A program made the position numbers and the translations under genes. Source: Elephas maximus indicus (lineage: Eukaryota; Chordata; Mammalia; Proboscidea; Elephantidae). Taken from it: a stretch of DNA of 64,000 bases. The stretch is from contig NC_064821.1 in assembly GCF_024166365.1 (NCBI RefSeq), positions 48,697,093 to 48,761,092 on the forward strand. The letters run 5' to 3'. This document shows, piece by piece, positions 1 to 10,551 of this stretch (the first letter of the stretch is position 1; each line of letters starts with the position of its first letter). The notes beneath the pieces were generated by a model that was given only the letters and a program-made list of their open reading frames with translations, ran no database searches and was not told the origin of the DNA.

Positions 1-280
1 TTTTTATAAATTCTACCTGGTAACTTCTGCTTACACTTCATTTGCCAGAACTGAGTCACATGGTCATATTTAGCTGCAAGAGACGCTTGGGAATGTAGGG
101 TTGTAATGTGAACATGACCACACTGAATAAAATCAAAGGTCTGTTAGTAACAAAAAAGGGGAAAATGGATACTGAGTGGGCAAGTAGCTTCAAGGGAACA
201 CTAAGTTCTCCTATGACACAGATTAGGAAACCTGGCCTTTCCTACTGGAGAATGTTAGGTGGTCACTTTATTTAAATATG
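1..280. other. Intergenic DNA, no feature recognised
   Basis: AT-rich single-copy-looking sequence before the first SINE. I see no open frame, RNA gene or clear repeat in it. Confidence 0.5.
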
Positions 281-622
281 TTGTCATTAGCTGCCGTGGA
301 GTTGGCCCTGACTCATGGTTCCCCATGCACATGGAATGAAACATATGCCTAGTCCTGCATCATCCCCATGATAGGTTGCAGATCAGACTGTCGTGCTCCA
401 TAGGGTTTTTGTTGGCTGATTTTTGGAAGTAGATTGCCAGGCCTTTCTTCCTAGTCCATCTTAGTCTGGGAGCTTCACTGAAACCTGTTCAGTATCATAG
501 CAACACGCAAGCCTCCACCAACGGATGGGTGGTGGCTACTCCTAAGGTGCATTGGCCAGGAATCGAACCCGGGTCTCCCACATGGAAGATGAGAATTCTA
601 CAACTGAACCACCAACGTCTCG
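281..622 (-). repeat. tRNA-Gly-headed SINE with RTE-like tail
   Basis: Read on the minus strand, the right end (about 546-621) is a tRNA-like head with a B box (GGTTCGATTCC) followed by CTGGCCAATGCACC, as in tRNA-Gly. The left end is a diverged tail of the kind shared by AfroSINEs and RTE elements. It belongs to the same class as the copy at 16958-17228. The intervening body is diverged, so the exact ends are approximate. Confidence 0.7.
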
Positions 623-627
623 CTTAT

Positions 628-645
628 TTAAATAGAGGCACTTTT
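628..645. repeat. Target-site duplication, left copy, of the L1 at 646-4610
   Basis: TTAAATAGAGGCACTTTT occurs here and, without mismatch, at 4611-4628. It flanks the whole L1 block. On the plus strand the intact site reads CTTTT/AATG, which fits the known L1 endonuclease preference TTTT/AA. Confidence 0.95.
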
Positions 646-3600
646 TTTTTTATTAACTTTTATTAAGCTTCAAGTGAACGTTTACAAATCCAATCAGTCT
701 GTCACATATAAGTTTACATACATCTTACTCCGTACTCCCACCTGCTCTTCCCCTATTGAGTCAGCCTTTCAGTCTCTCCTTTCGTGACAATTTTGCCAGC
801 TTCCCTCTCTCTCTATCCTCCCATCCCCCCTCCAGACAAGAGCTGCCAACACTCTCCAGTGTCCACCTGATATAATTAGCTCACTCTTCATCAGCATCTC
901 TCTCCCACCCGCTGACCAGTCCTTTTCATGTCTGATGAGTTGTCTTCGGGGATGGTTCCTCTTCTGTGCTGACAGAAGGTCTGGGGAGCATGGCCGCCGG
1001 GATTCCTCTAGTCTCAGTCAGACCATTAAGTATGGTCTTTTTATGAGAATTTGCGGTCTGCATCACACTGATCTCCTGTTCCCTCAGGAGTTCTCTGTTG
1101 TGCTCCCTGTCAGGGCAATCATCGGTTGTGGCCGGGCACCAACTAGTTCTTCTGGTCTCAGGATGATGTAGGTCTCTGGTTCCTGTGGCCCTTTCTGTCT
1201 CTTGGGCTCCTAGTTGTCCTGTGACCTTGCTGTTCTTCATTTTCCTTTGCTCCAGGTGGGTTGAGACCAATTGATGCATCTTAGATGGCCGCTTGTTAGC
1301 CTTTAAGACCCTAGACGCCACATTTCAAAGTGGGATGCAGAATGTTTTCATAATAGAATTATTTTGCCAATTGACATAAAAGTCCCCTCAAACCATTTTC
1401 CCCAGACCCCTGCCCCTGCTCCACTGACCTTTTTTTTTTTTTAATAAATTTTATTAAGCTTCAAGTGAACGTTTACAAATCCAATCAGTCTGTCACATAT
1501 AAGTTTACATACATCTCACTCCCTACTCCCACTTGCTCTCCCCCTCTTGAGTCAGCCCTTTCAGTCTCTCCTTTCTTGACAATTTTGCCGGCTTCCCTCT
1601 CTCTCTATCCTCCCATCCCCCCTCCAGACAAGAGTTGCCAACACAATCTCAAGTGTCCACCTGATATAATTAGCTCACTCTTTATCAGCGTCTCTCTCCC
1701 ACCCGCTGACCAGTCCCTTTCATTTCTGATGAGTTGTCTTCGGGGATGGTTCCTGTCCTGTGTCAGCTGAAGGTCTGGGGAGCATGGCCGCCGGGATTCC
1801 TCCAGTCTCAGTCAGACCATTAAGTTTGGTCTTTTTATGAGAATTTGGGGTCTGTATCCCACTGATCTCCTGCTCCCTCAGGGGTCCTCTGCTGTGCTCC
1901 CTGTCAGGGCAATCATCGGTTGTGGCCGGGCACCAACTAGTTCTTCTGGTCTCAGGATGATGTAGGTCTCTGGTTCATGTGGCCCTTTCTGTCTCTTGGG
2001 CTCTTAGTTGTTGTGTGGCCTTGGTGTTCTTCATTTTCCTTTGCTCCAGGTGGGTTGAGACCAATTGTTGCATCTTAGATGGCCGCTTGTGAGCATTTAA
2101 GACCCCAGACGCCACATTTCAAAGTGGGATGCAGAATGGTTTCATAATAGAATTATTCTGCCAATTGACTTAGAAGTCCCTGCAAACCATGTTCCCCAGA
2201 CCCCCGCACTTGCTCCCCTGACCTTCGAAGCATTCATTTTATCCCGGAAACTTCTTTGCTTTTGGTCCAGTCCAATTGAGCTGACCTTCCATGTATTGAG
2301 TGTTGTCTTTCCCTTCACCCAAAGCAGTTCTTATCTACTGATTAATCAATAAAAAACCCTCTCCCTCCCTCCCTCCCTCCCTCCCCCCCTTCGTAACCAC
2401 AAAAGTATGTGTTCTTCTCAGTTTTTACTGTTTCTCAAGATCTTATAATACTGGTCTTACACAATATTTGTCCTTTTGCCTCTGACTAATTTCGCTCAAC
2501 ATAATGCCTTCCAGGTTCCTCCATGTTATGAAATGTTTCACAGATTCGTCACTGTTCTTTATCGATGCGTAGTATTCCATCGTGTGAATATACCACAATT
2601 TATTTACCCATTCATCCGTTGATGGACACCTTGGTTGCTTCCAGCTTTTTGCTATTGTAAACAGAGCTGCAATAAACATGGGTGTGCATATATCCGTTTG
2701 TGTGAAGGCTCTTGTATCTCTAGGGTATATTCCGAGGAGTGGGATTTCTGGGTTGTATGGTAGTTCTATTTCTAACTTTTTAAGATAACGCCAGATAGAT
2801 TTCCAAAGTGGTTGTACCATTTTACATTCCCACCAGCAGTGTATAAGAGTTCCAATCTCTCCGCAGCCTCTCCAACATTTATTATTTTGTGTTTTTTGGA
2901 TTAATGCCTGCCTTGTTGGTGTGAGATGGAATCTCATCGTAGTTTTAATTTGCATTTCTCTAATGGCTAATGATCGAGAGCATTTTCTCATGTATCTGTT
3001 GGCTGCCTGAATATGTTCTTTAGTGAAGTGCGTGTTCATATCCTTTGCCCAGTTCTTGATTGGGTTGTTTGTCTTTTTGTGGTTGAGTTTTGACAGAATC
3101 ATGTAGATTTTAGAGATCAGGCGCTGGTCTGAGATGTCATAGCTGAAAATTCTTTCCCAGTCTGTAGGTGGTCTTTTTACTCTTTTGGTGAAGTCTTTAG
3201 ATGAGCATAGATGTTTGATATTTAGGAGCTCCCAGTTATCGGGTTTCTCTTCATCATTTTTGGTAATGTTTTGTATTCTGTTTATGCCTTGTATTAGGGC
3301 TCCTAGGGTTGTCCCTATTTTTTCTTCCATGATCTTTATCGTTTTAGTCTTTATGTTTAGGTCTTTGATCCACTTGGAGTTAGTTTTTGTGCATGGTGTG
3401 AGGTATGGGTCCTGTTTCATTCTTTTGCAAATGGATATCCAGATATGCCAGCACCATTTGTTAAAAAGACTATCTTTTCCCCAATTAACTGACACTGGTC
3501 CTTTGTTAAATATCAGCTGCTCATATGTGGATGGATTTATATCTGGGTTCTCAATTTTGTTCCATTGGTCTATGTGCCTGTTGTTGTACCAGTACCAGGC

Positions 3601-4610
3601 TGTTTTGACTACTGTGGCTGTATAATAGGTTCTGAAATCAGGTAGAGTGAGGCCTCCCACTTTCTTCTTCTTTTTCAGTAATGCTTTGCTTATCCGAGGC
3701 TTCTTTCCCTTCCATATGAAATTGGTGATTTGTTTCTCTATCCCCTTAAAATATGACATTGGAATTTGGATCGGAAGTGCGTTATATGTATAGATGGCTT
3801 TTGGTAGAATAGACATTTTTACTATGTTAAGTCTTCCTATCCATGAGCAAGGTATGTTTTTCCACTTAAGTATGTCCTTTTGAATTTCTTGTAGTAGAGC
3901 TTTGTAGTTTTCTTTGTATAGGTCTTTTACATCCTCGGTAAGATTTATTCCTAAGTATTTTATCTTCTTGGGGGCTCCTGTGAATGGTATTGATTTGGTT
4001 ATTTCCTCTTCAGTGTTCTTTTTGTTGATGTAGAGGAATCCAAGTGATTTTTGTATGTTTATCTTATAACCTGAGACTCTGCCAAACTCTTCTATTAGTT
4101 TCAGTAGTTTTCTGGAGGATTCCTTAGGGTTTTCTGTGTATAAGATCATGTCATCTGCAAATAGTGATAACTTTACTTCCTCCTTGCCAATCCAGATACC
4201 CTTTATTTCTTTGTCTAGCCTAATTGCCCTGGCTAGGACTTCAAGTATGATGTTGAATAAGAGCGGTGATAAAGGGCATCCTTGTCTGGTTCCTGTTCTC
4301 AAGGGAAATGCTTTCAGGTTCTCTCCATTTAGAGTGATATTGGCTGTTGGCTTTGCATAGATGCCCTTTATTATGTTGAGGAATTTTCCTTCAATTCCTA
4401 TTTTGGTAAGAGTTTTTATCATAAATGGGTGTTGGACTTTGTCAAATGCCTTTTCTGCATCAATTGATAAGATCATGTGGTTTTTGTCTTTTGTTTTATT
4501 TATGTGATGGATTACATTAATGGTTTTTCTGATATTAAACCAGCCTTGCATACCTGGTATAAATCCCACTTGATCATGGTGAATTATTTTTTTGATGTGT
4601 TGTTGGATTC
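646..4610 (-). mobile_element. 5'-truncated L1 LINE with tandem 3' UTRs
   Basis: This is one insertion flanked by an 18-bp perfect duplication. In the sense (minus) direction it contains the ORF2 C-terminal two thirds (4610-2443), a 3' UTR with a G-rich polypurine tract (complement of about 2362-2390), an A-rich stretch (complement of 1430-1442), a second near-identical copy of the last ~780 bp of the 3' UTR (1430-651), and a terminal A-run (complement of 641-652). The unbroken reading frame and perfect duplication indicate a recent insertion. It cannot move by itself because ORF1, the endonuclease and the 5' UTR are missing. Confidence 0.93.
2443..4610 (-). CDS. L1 ORF2p, C-terminal ~720 codons (reverse transcriptase and Cys-rich region)
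   Basis: The frame is open from the 5' truncation point to a stop at 2443-2445. It is the LINE-1 ORF2 protein without its N-terminal endonuclease. Visible landmarks are [15 protein letters not shown] (RT motif A region), the [15 protein letters not shown] motif, the catalytic FADD box, and near the C-terminus the [18 protein letters not shown] zinc-knuckle-like segment followed by the [13 protein letters not shown] and MEYYASIKN signatures. The frame continues upstream of position 4569 (a GTG codon) into the truncation junction, so no native start exists. The ORF2 fragment shows no stop or frameshift in about 2.17 kb. It is a retroelement remnant, not a host gene. Confidence 0.93.
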
Positions 4611-4628
4611 TTAAATAGAGGCACTTTT
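4611..4628. repeat. Target-site duplication, right copy, of the L1 at 646-4610
   Basis: This is the perfect 18-bp match to 628-645 and marks the 5' truncation junction of the L1. Confidence 0.95.
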
Positions 4629-5545
4629 AATGTGCCTGCTATTTGGTCTTAGGGACTTCATTCATTACTGTTCTAAGCCACCAAAGGCACAATTTAATAT
4701 GACAGAAGAGTAATAAAATAAAACAGCAGATTGATTTTTTTAATATATCTAAAATCTAATTTAAAGAGTGTTTTTAAGAAGAGTATACTCCTTGAAGAAT
4801 AAACTCTTGATCTCTGCGGCTCTCCCATCTCATCCTTACACCACGATTCCATTCAGGCTTTGCCTAAACCTGCTATGTGCTGAGCACGGCTCTAGGACCA
4901 GGGAATAAAACAATGGCTGACCAGTGACTGCCAGTGCAGCGCTTACCCACTGAGGCAATAAATGGGTGCTGAAATGGCCTGAGAAGAAGCCTGGCTCCTT
5001 CACAGTGAGATGTGTGAGGATACAGACTGCACCTGTATAGGAACAGTACCTGTATAGGTGCAGTGCCTGTAACAGGTACAGTACCTGTAACAGGCACAAT
5101 TCCTGTATAGGTGCAGTACCTGTATAGGCACAGTACCTGTATAGGTGCAGTATCCAGGAAGAGGGGAGTGGCATGAGGTCATTAATATACCTGACAAAGT
5201 TCATCCGAAGGAGGAGAATTCCGGTTCGTGGATGCACGTGTGTGCCATAAAGACCCTCATTTGCTGCTGGAGCTCTTAATAGTGACTTGTATCTTTGATC
5301 AATATTCTGGGCCTCCTGAAGTCACTCAATGATTCACATGGGTCCCTTGAGTTCCGCCAAGAATTTTTCACCTGTTACGTTTAATAGTAAGCAAAGCTCT
5401 TAATTCTTAACAAAAAGAGAGAAAAGAAATTCTTGCTTTGCACTCAATGTATTGGTCATGAAAAGGATGTGTAATGGAATGTTAAATGAGGTCAGGCTGT
5501 GTTCAGTTGAGAGCCTGAATCTTCAGCTGCCACCATCCTCAATTC
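4629..5545. other. Intergenic DNA with an embedded minisatellite
   Basis: Apart from the tandem repeat at 5027-5152, I see no gene or recognisable transposon. The open frames on the minus strand around 4836-5237 are produced by the tandem repeat and are not convincing genes. Confidence 0.5.
5027..5152. repeat. Minisatellite, ~17-bp unit, about 7 copies
   Basis: Units resemble GTGCAGTACCTGTATAG, with variants ending TGTAAC instead of TGTATAG. The unit alternates GTGCAGT and GCACAGT at its start and is itself close to palindromic (GTACCTGTA...TATAGGTGC). The array makes all three minus-strand frames repetitive. Confidence 0.9.
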
Positions 5546-5549
5546 CAGA

Positions 5550-5757
5550 ATTTCTCGGTGGCGCAAACGGTTAACCCAGGCATCTGCTAACTGAAAAGTT
5601 GGTGGTTCGAGTTCAACCAGAGGTACCACGGTAGAAAGCCCAGATGATTTACTTCTGAAAAATCAGGCATAAAAAACTCTATGCAGCACAGTTCTATTCA
5701 GGTACAAATGGGGTCACATGAATTGGAGTCAGCTCGATGGCAACCGTTTTTTTCCTT
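5550..5757 (+). repeat. AfroSINE, long type
   Basis: The head CGGTGGCGCAAACGGTTAA and B-box-like GGTTCGAGTTC are followed by the tail GAGTCAGCTCGATGGCAACC. Confidence 0.85.
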
Positions 5758-5903
5758 TTTAATCCCCAATTCCAGTGTGAGGTGTGGACGACCCAGGCAA
5801 ACATGCAAAGCGGTCAAGAGTTTTGCATCTGTTAACTCGACAGTTACTTTGAGGAAGAAGAAAAGACCAAGCCAATGTGAGATTAGGGAAAAATGTTTTT
5901 AGA

Positions 5904-6076
5904 GAGGACCCCTGGTGGTACAGTGGTTAAGCGCTCAGGCTGCTAAACAAAATGTCAGCAGTTTGAGTCCACCAGCTGCTCCTTGGAAACCCTATGAGGC
6001 AGTTCTACTCTATCCTATAGCGTCGTTATGAGTTGAAATCAACTTGATGGCAACAGGTTCAGTTTTTGGTTTTTAG
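5904..6076 (+). repeat. AfroSINE, short (~165 bp) type
   Basis: It starts CCCCTGGTGGTACAGTGGTTAAG and ends with TATGAGTTGAAATCAACTTG plus a T-rich tail. Confidence 0.9.
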
Positions 6077-6582
6077 AGAAAGATGTTACTGTCTTTCAGC
6101 ATCGCCCCCGCTTGGGGAAGTGGGGCTTGCTTCCTGCTTACCTTGAGTGTACTGAGAATATCTTCATGGAGACCACTCAGAGAGCAGGCATGTGTCCCCA
6201 GGCCCAGGGACACAATGCGCTGGGGTGTACCCCCCACCCAAGAAGCCTAAAGGGGGGACCTGGTTAAAGCAGCCCCTGGCAGTAATGTTCCTTCACTGAC
6301 AACCTATCCAAGGTGGGTGCTTCCCATGGACCAGGTGTGGGTCTGGGAGAGTCTTGGACTCCACCTGGAGGAGGAAGGAGACTCAGAGGAAGAGCTCTGG
6401 GGTTTACCATCTGATCTCCAGGGGCTGAGGGTGGAACAACAAAAGACCAGCCAGAGAAGACGTTTTCACTGGAGTCCAGGTACGAGGTCGTCAGTGTTGA
6501 AGGAGTCTCCAAAGACCCTCGAAAGTGAGAGAGAAACAATAAGCAATTACCGTCAGCTCTTTTTTTTTTTTCTGACTTACGG
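6077..6582. other. Intergenic DNA, no feature recognised
   Basis: GC-moderate sequence without a convincing gene. Short opposing open frames (6264-6647 minus, 6317-6607 plus) overlap one another and match no family I recognise. Confidence 0.45.
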
Positions 6583-6752
6583 TGCCCCCACGTGTGTGTC
6601 GGAGTAGAACTGTGTTCAGTGGAGTTTTCAGTGGCTGATTTTTCCAAAGCAGATCTTTAGGTCTTTCGTCTGAGGTGCCTCTGGGTGGATTTCAACCTCT
6701 GACCTTTTGGTTAGCAGCTAAGTACTTAACCACTCACACCACCCAGGGACTC
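6583..6752 (-). repeat. AfroSINE, long type, partial
   Basis: The right end is the complement of the head (ACCACCCAGGGACTC) and the centre has the complement of GGAAGAAAGGCCT-like sequence. The 3' tail is truncated or diverged. Confidence 0.8.
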
Positions 6753-7790
6753 TGGGAGATACACAGCTTTAAATGCCTGACAAATCCAGGGAGCAGTGAT
6801 TCCAGCCCATGGGAAACCTTACCTGTCCCCACTGCCTTCCTGAAGGTGGCGGAAACTGCAGGCAGCTAGTTGAGGAATGCATCTGGTGGATAAACAGCAG
6901 GGAAGCCAGCGGTGGCCATGCCTGTTTCCCACTCAGGCTCCCTACCAGGAGGCGGGATGAAGCTGTACCCCAGAAGTTTTGACTATTAAACTGGAGTGGA
7001 CATTTTAAATCCTGACTTGAAATGGCTGGAGAGAGTCCAGGAAAGTCATGAGGCTTGCCCCAGTTTTCATCCAGGGGGCAGGTAAGAACGAGTTCACGCA
7101 GGAGGGTTTGAACCAGTGGTGGGGGGGAATGAAGTTGTTTTTTCTGTTGCACCCAAACAGTCTTACTTGTTCAACATCCCAATTACACACAAACACTTCT
7201 AAAATATATGCCAGGGTTAATCACCCAATTGCTAAGAAGCACAATTAGCAAGTGCGTTAATGAGGGCTCCATTTACACTTCCAGCCTCACCTCTAAATAC
7301 ATGTTTATTTGGAGCTAGTTGTCCTAACGTCAGCTCTCCTTAATGTTCTATTTGTAATTCGGATTTCTTCGAGTACCTGGGAGCCTCATGCTAACATTAC
7401 CCAACACAGGGGGACTTAGTACAGGCAAGCTCATTTTGGGCCTGTCCACGGGGCGCTTAATTCTAGAAGAGTTAGGAAAGCATCGTTATTGGGTTACTCA
7501 GTTGCAAGGAGTCTAGGAACAAAGTTTTTCGTATGCTTAAATTTCACAAGTCTGTTTTGCAACAGGGGCTCAAACGTACTAAATAGTCGCCTATAATTGT
7601 AATTGAGGCAAAATGTCTGACTTTAACCTGACACATAATTACTCTTTACAATAAACCTGCAGATGGGACAGTCATTGTTGGGAAAGACATAGGAGAAGCA
7701 GAAGACAAGATCAGAGGTAGAAGTTGACTACCAGCCCAGCTCCAGGTGTCAGCTCGTGGGGTTAAACCATATAGCTAACCCTCCCCACAT
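6753..7790. other. Intergenic DNA; unique, AT-rich, homeodomain-like motifs from ~7215
   Basis: No gene or transposon recognised. The part 7215-7690 is not repeat-like and is rich in TAATTA/ATAATT/CAATTAG-type motifs. It may be a conserved non-coding element (see findings). Confidence 0.4.
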
Positions 7791-7990
7791 GGATGTGTTA
7801 TGGGTTGAATAGTATCCTCCCCAAAAGATAGTTGAAACCCTAACCCCAACCTGTGCATGTGACCTTGCTTGGAAATACAGCCTTTGAAGATGTTATCAGT
7901 TAACCTGAGGTCATACTAGAGCAGGGTGTGTTCTACTCCCATCTGAGCGGTGTCCTATAAAAGAGAAGAAGAGACTCAGAGGCAGGTATA

Positions 7991-8137
7991 AAAAAAAACA
8001 ACCTGTTGGTGTCAAGTTGATTCCAGCTCTTAGCGACCCTCCCTGTAGGACACAGTAGAATTGCCCAATAGAGTTTTCAAGGAATGCCTGGTGGATTCAA
8101 ACTGGCGACCTTTTGCTCTTAACCACTACACCACCAG
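7991..8137 (-). repeat. AfroSINE, short type, antisense, in an LTR
   Basis: The complement of the tail is at the left (GTCAAGTTGATTCCAGCTC) and of the head at the right (ACCACTACACCACCAGGGC). It is flanked by GGCAGGTATA at 7981-7990 and 8138-8147. Confidence 0.9.
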
Positions 8138-8147
8138 GGCAGGTATA

Positions 8148-8204
8148 ACCAAAAACCCACTGCCATCGAGTCGATTCCGGCTCATAGTGACCCTATATGA
8201 TGAG
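8148..8204 (-). repeat. AfroSINE 3' end only, antisense
   Basis: Only the last ~55 bp of a SINE are present (CATCGAGTCGATTCCGGCTC and ACCCTATA), so it is strongly 5'-truncated. It is flanked by GGCAGGTATA (8138-8147) and GGCAGGTA (8205-8212). The left copy is the right-hand duplication of the neighbouring SINE. Confidence 0.85.
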
Positions 8205-8532
8205 GGCAGGTACAGACAGAGGAAAATGGCCATTGAAGATGCAGTTACACATCAAGGAACGTCTGGTCTACCAGGAGGGACAAGAAAGGACCTTCCTCTA
8301 GAGCCTTCAGAGAGAAGATGGCCCTGCCAACACCGTGAATTCAGACTTCTAACCTCCAGAACTGTGAGACAATACGTTTCTGTTGTTAAAGGCACCCGGT
8401 TCGTGGTACAGCAGAGGGCATACTGGATTGCAGGACCAGCTCAGTCTCTCTCGGCTTCTTTCATCCTCCAACGCTACCTCCAAATGGGGCTTTTTGCATA
8501 TGAAAAAAAAGTTGATCTGACAAAAATCTGCC

Positions 8533-8746
8533 AGCTATTGTTGTTAGGGGTCACTGAGTCAAGTTGGTTTATGACTCCTAGTGACCCCATGTGACAGAGA
8601 AGAACTGCCCCATTGGGTTTTCATGGCTATAAATTTTATAGGAGCAGACTGCCAGGTCTTTCTCCTGAAGAGCTCCTGGGTGGGTTCGAACCACCCACCT
8701 TTTGGCTAGCAGTCAAACGCTTAACTGTTTGTACCACCAGGGCTCC
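8533..8746 (-). repeat. AfroSINE, long type, antisense
   Basis: It runs from TGTTGTTAGGGGTCACTGAG (tail complement) through GGGTTCGAACCACCC to ACCACCAGGGCTCC (head complement). Confidence 0.9.
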
Positions 8747-9213
8747 TCAATCTGCTGGCTAACAGCTGACATGTTAATTCACCCATTTAACCAACAAGCA
8801 TGTATTAATGAAGTGTTGTCACAGGGGCCATAGTGGGGTGTAGGTTTATAATAATAGCCACCAGACATCCCCTCTGGCAAAGTGTGGTTGACAAGAGGCA
8901 CCCACAAAAGAGAACAGCTGACAAAGAATAACAATGTCTGCTTACAGGTGTCCTGAGATCATTTGAAATGTGTGACTTCCAGTTAATGAGGAATGGTGTG
9001 CTTGAGTGTCATGGGAGGTTCGCAAGGGAAAGCCACATAGCTCCCTTGTCACCTGCCCTGGACCGCACAATCGAGTTTCTCATCAGCAATCAATACTTCC
9101 CTCTGTACAGCGGATGCTGTGTTACATCTAAATTAGTGAGAACTTTACCTTCAGGTGTTGTAACATCCCCAGCTCATTTAGTCCCTCACCAGGTCAAGGT
9201 CATGTTCTAGGGC
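8747..9213. other. Intergenic DNA, no feature recognised
   Basis: No open frame, RNA gene or clear repeat is seen before the L1 duplication starting at 9214. Confidence 0.45.
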
Positions 9214-9227
9214 AGGAGCTCCTTTTT

Positions 9228-10504
9228 TTTTTTTAATAATTTTTATTGTGCTTTAAGTGAAAGTTTACAAATCAAGTCAGTCTGTCACATATAAGCTTAT
9301 ATACACCTTACTACATACTCCCATTTACTCTCCCCCTAATGAGTCAGCCCAATCCCTCCTTCCAGTCTCTCCTTTCGTGACTGTTTTGCCAGTTTCTAAC
9401 CCTCTCTACCCTCCCATCTTTCCTCTAGACAGGAGATGCCAACACAGTCTCAAGTGTCCACCTGATACAAGTAGCTCACTCTTCATCAGCATCTCTTTCC
9501 AACCCATTGTCCAGTCCCTTCCATATCTGATGAGTTGTCTTTGGGAATGGTTCCTGTCCTGGACCAACAGAAGGTTTGGGGACCATGACCACCGGGATTC
9601 TTCTAGTCTCAGTCAGACCATTAAGTCAGGTCTTTTTATGAGAATTTGGAGTCTGCATCCCACTGTTCTCCTGCTCCCTCAGGGGTTCTCTGTTGTGCTC
9701 CCTGTCAGGGCAGTCATCGGTTGTGGCCAGGCACCATCTAGTTCTTCTGGTCTCAGGATGATGTAAGTCTCTAGTTCATGTGGCCCTTTCTGTCTCTTGG
9801 GCTCATAGTTATCGTGTGACCTTGGTGTTCTTCATTCTCCTTTGATCCAGGTGGGTTGAGACCAATTGATGCATCTTAGATGGCTGCTTGTTAGCATTTA
9901 AGACCCCAGACGCCACACTTCAAAGTGGGATGCAGAATGTTTTCATAAATAGAATTTATTTTGCCAATTGACTTAGAAGTCCCCTTAAACCATAGTCCCC
10001 AAACCCCCGCCCCTGCTCCGCTGACCTTCGAAGCATTCAGTTTATCCCGGAAACTTCTTTGCTTTTGGTCCAGTCCAGTTGAGCTGGCCTTCTCTGTATT
10101 GAGTATTGTCGTTCCCTTCACCTAAAGTAGTTCTTATCTACTAACTAATCAGTAAATAACCCTCTCCCACCCTCCCTCCCCCCCCTCATAACCACAAAAG
10201 AATGTGTTCTTCTCAGTTTATACTATTTCTCAAGATCTTATAATAGTGGTCTTATACAATATTTGTCCTTTTGCCTCTGACTAATTTCACTCAGCATAAG
10301 GCCTTCCAGGTTCCTCCATGTTATGAAATGTTTCACAGATTCGTCACTGTTCTTTATCGATGCATAGTATTCCATTGTGTGAATATACCATAATTTATTT
10401 AACCATTCATCTGCTAATGGACACCCTTGGTTGCTTCCAGCTTTTTGCTATTGTAAACAGTGCTGCAATAAACATGGGTGTGCATATATCTGTTCTTGTA
10501 AAGG
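9228..10504 (-). mobile_element. 5'-truncated L1 LINE (ORF2 end plus 3' UTR)
   Basis: The poly(A) lies at the left (T-run 9223-9234). The body is nearly identical in layout to 646-1430 and continues into the last part of ORF2 at the right, where the complement of the [13 protein letters not shown] region is visible. It is flanked by AGGAGCTCCTTTTT at 9214-9227 and 10505-10518. Confidence 0.93.
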
Positions 10505-10551
10505 AGGAGCTCCTTTTTAAGCTTTGCAATAGATATAAAAAATCACCTGTT
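10505..10551. repeat. Spacer between two oppositely oriented L1s, made of two target-site duplications
   Basis: AGGAGCTCCTTTTT (10505-10518) closes the left L1. AAAAAATCACCTGTT (10537-10551) opens the right L1. Only 18 bp of other host DNA lie between them. Confidence 0.9.

Larger units (their letters stand above)
7795..8410 (+). repeat. MaLR-type (MLT1-like) solo LTR, interrupted by SINEs
   Basis: It starts TGTTATGGGTTGAATAGTAT, contains GTGACCTTGCTTGGAAATA, and ends with CTCCAGAACTGTGAGACAAT and CTGTTGTTAAAGGCACCC. These match the MLT1 LTR layout as I remember it. Two antisense SINE insertions interrupt it at 7991-8204. It is an old retroviral-type LTR with no coding part. The open frame across 8061-8594 is a chance read through LTR and SINE sequence. 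Confidence 0.8.

Noticed and set aside
926-1321. Minus-strand 131-codon open frame, and similar ones at 1465-1770, 9257-9766 and 10815-11126
   Set aside because: All lie in the L1 3' UTR, recur with the repeat, and do not match ORF1 or ORF2.
8061-8594. 177-codon open frame
   Set aside because: It reads through SINE and MLT1-like LTR sequence; no protein family is visible.
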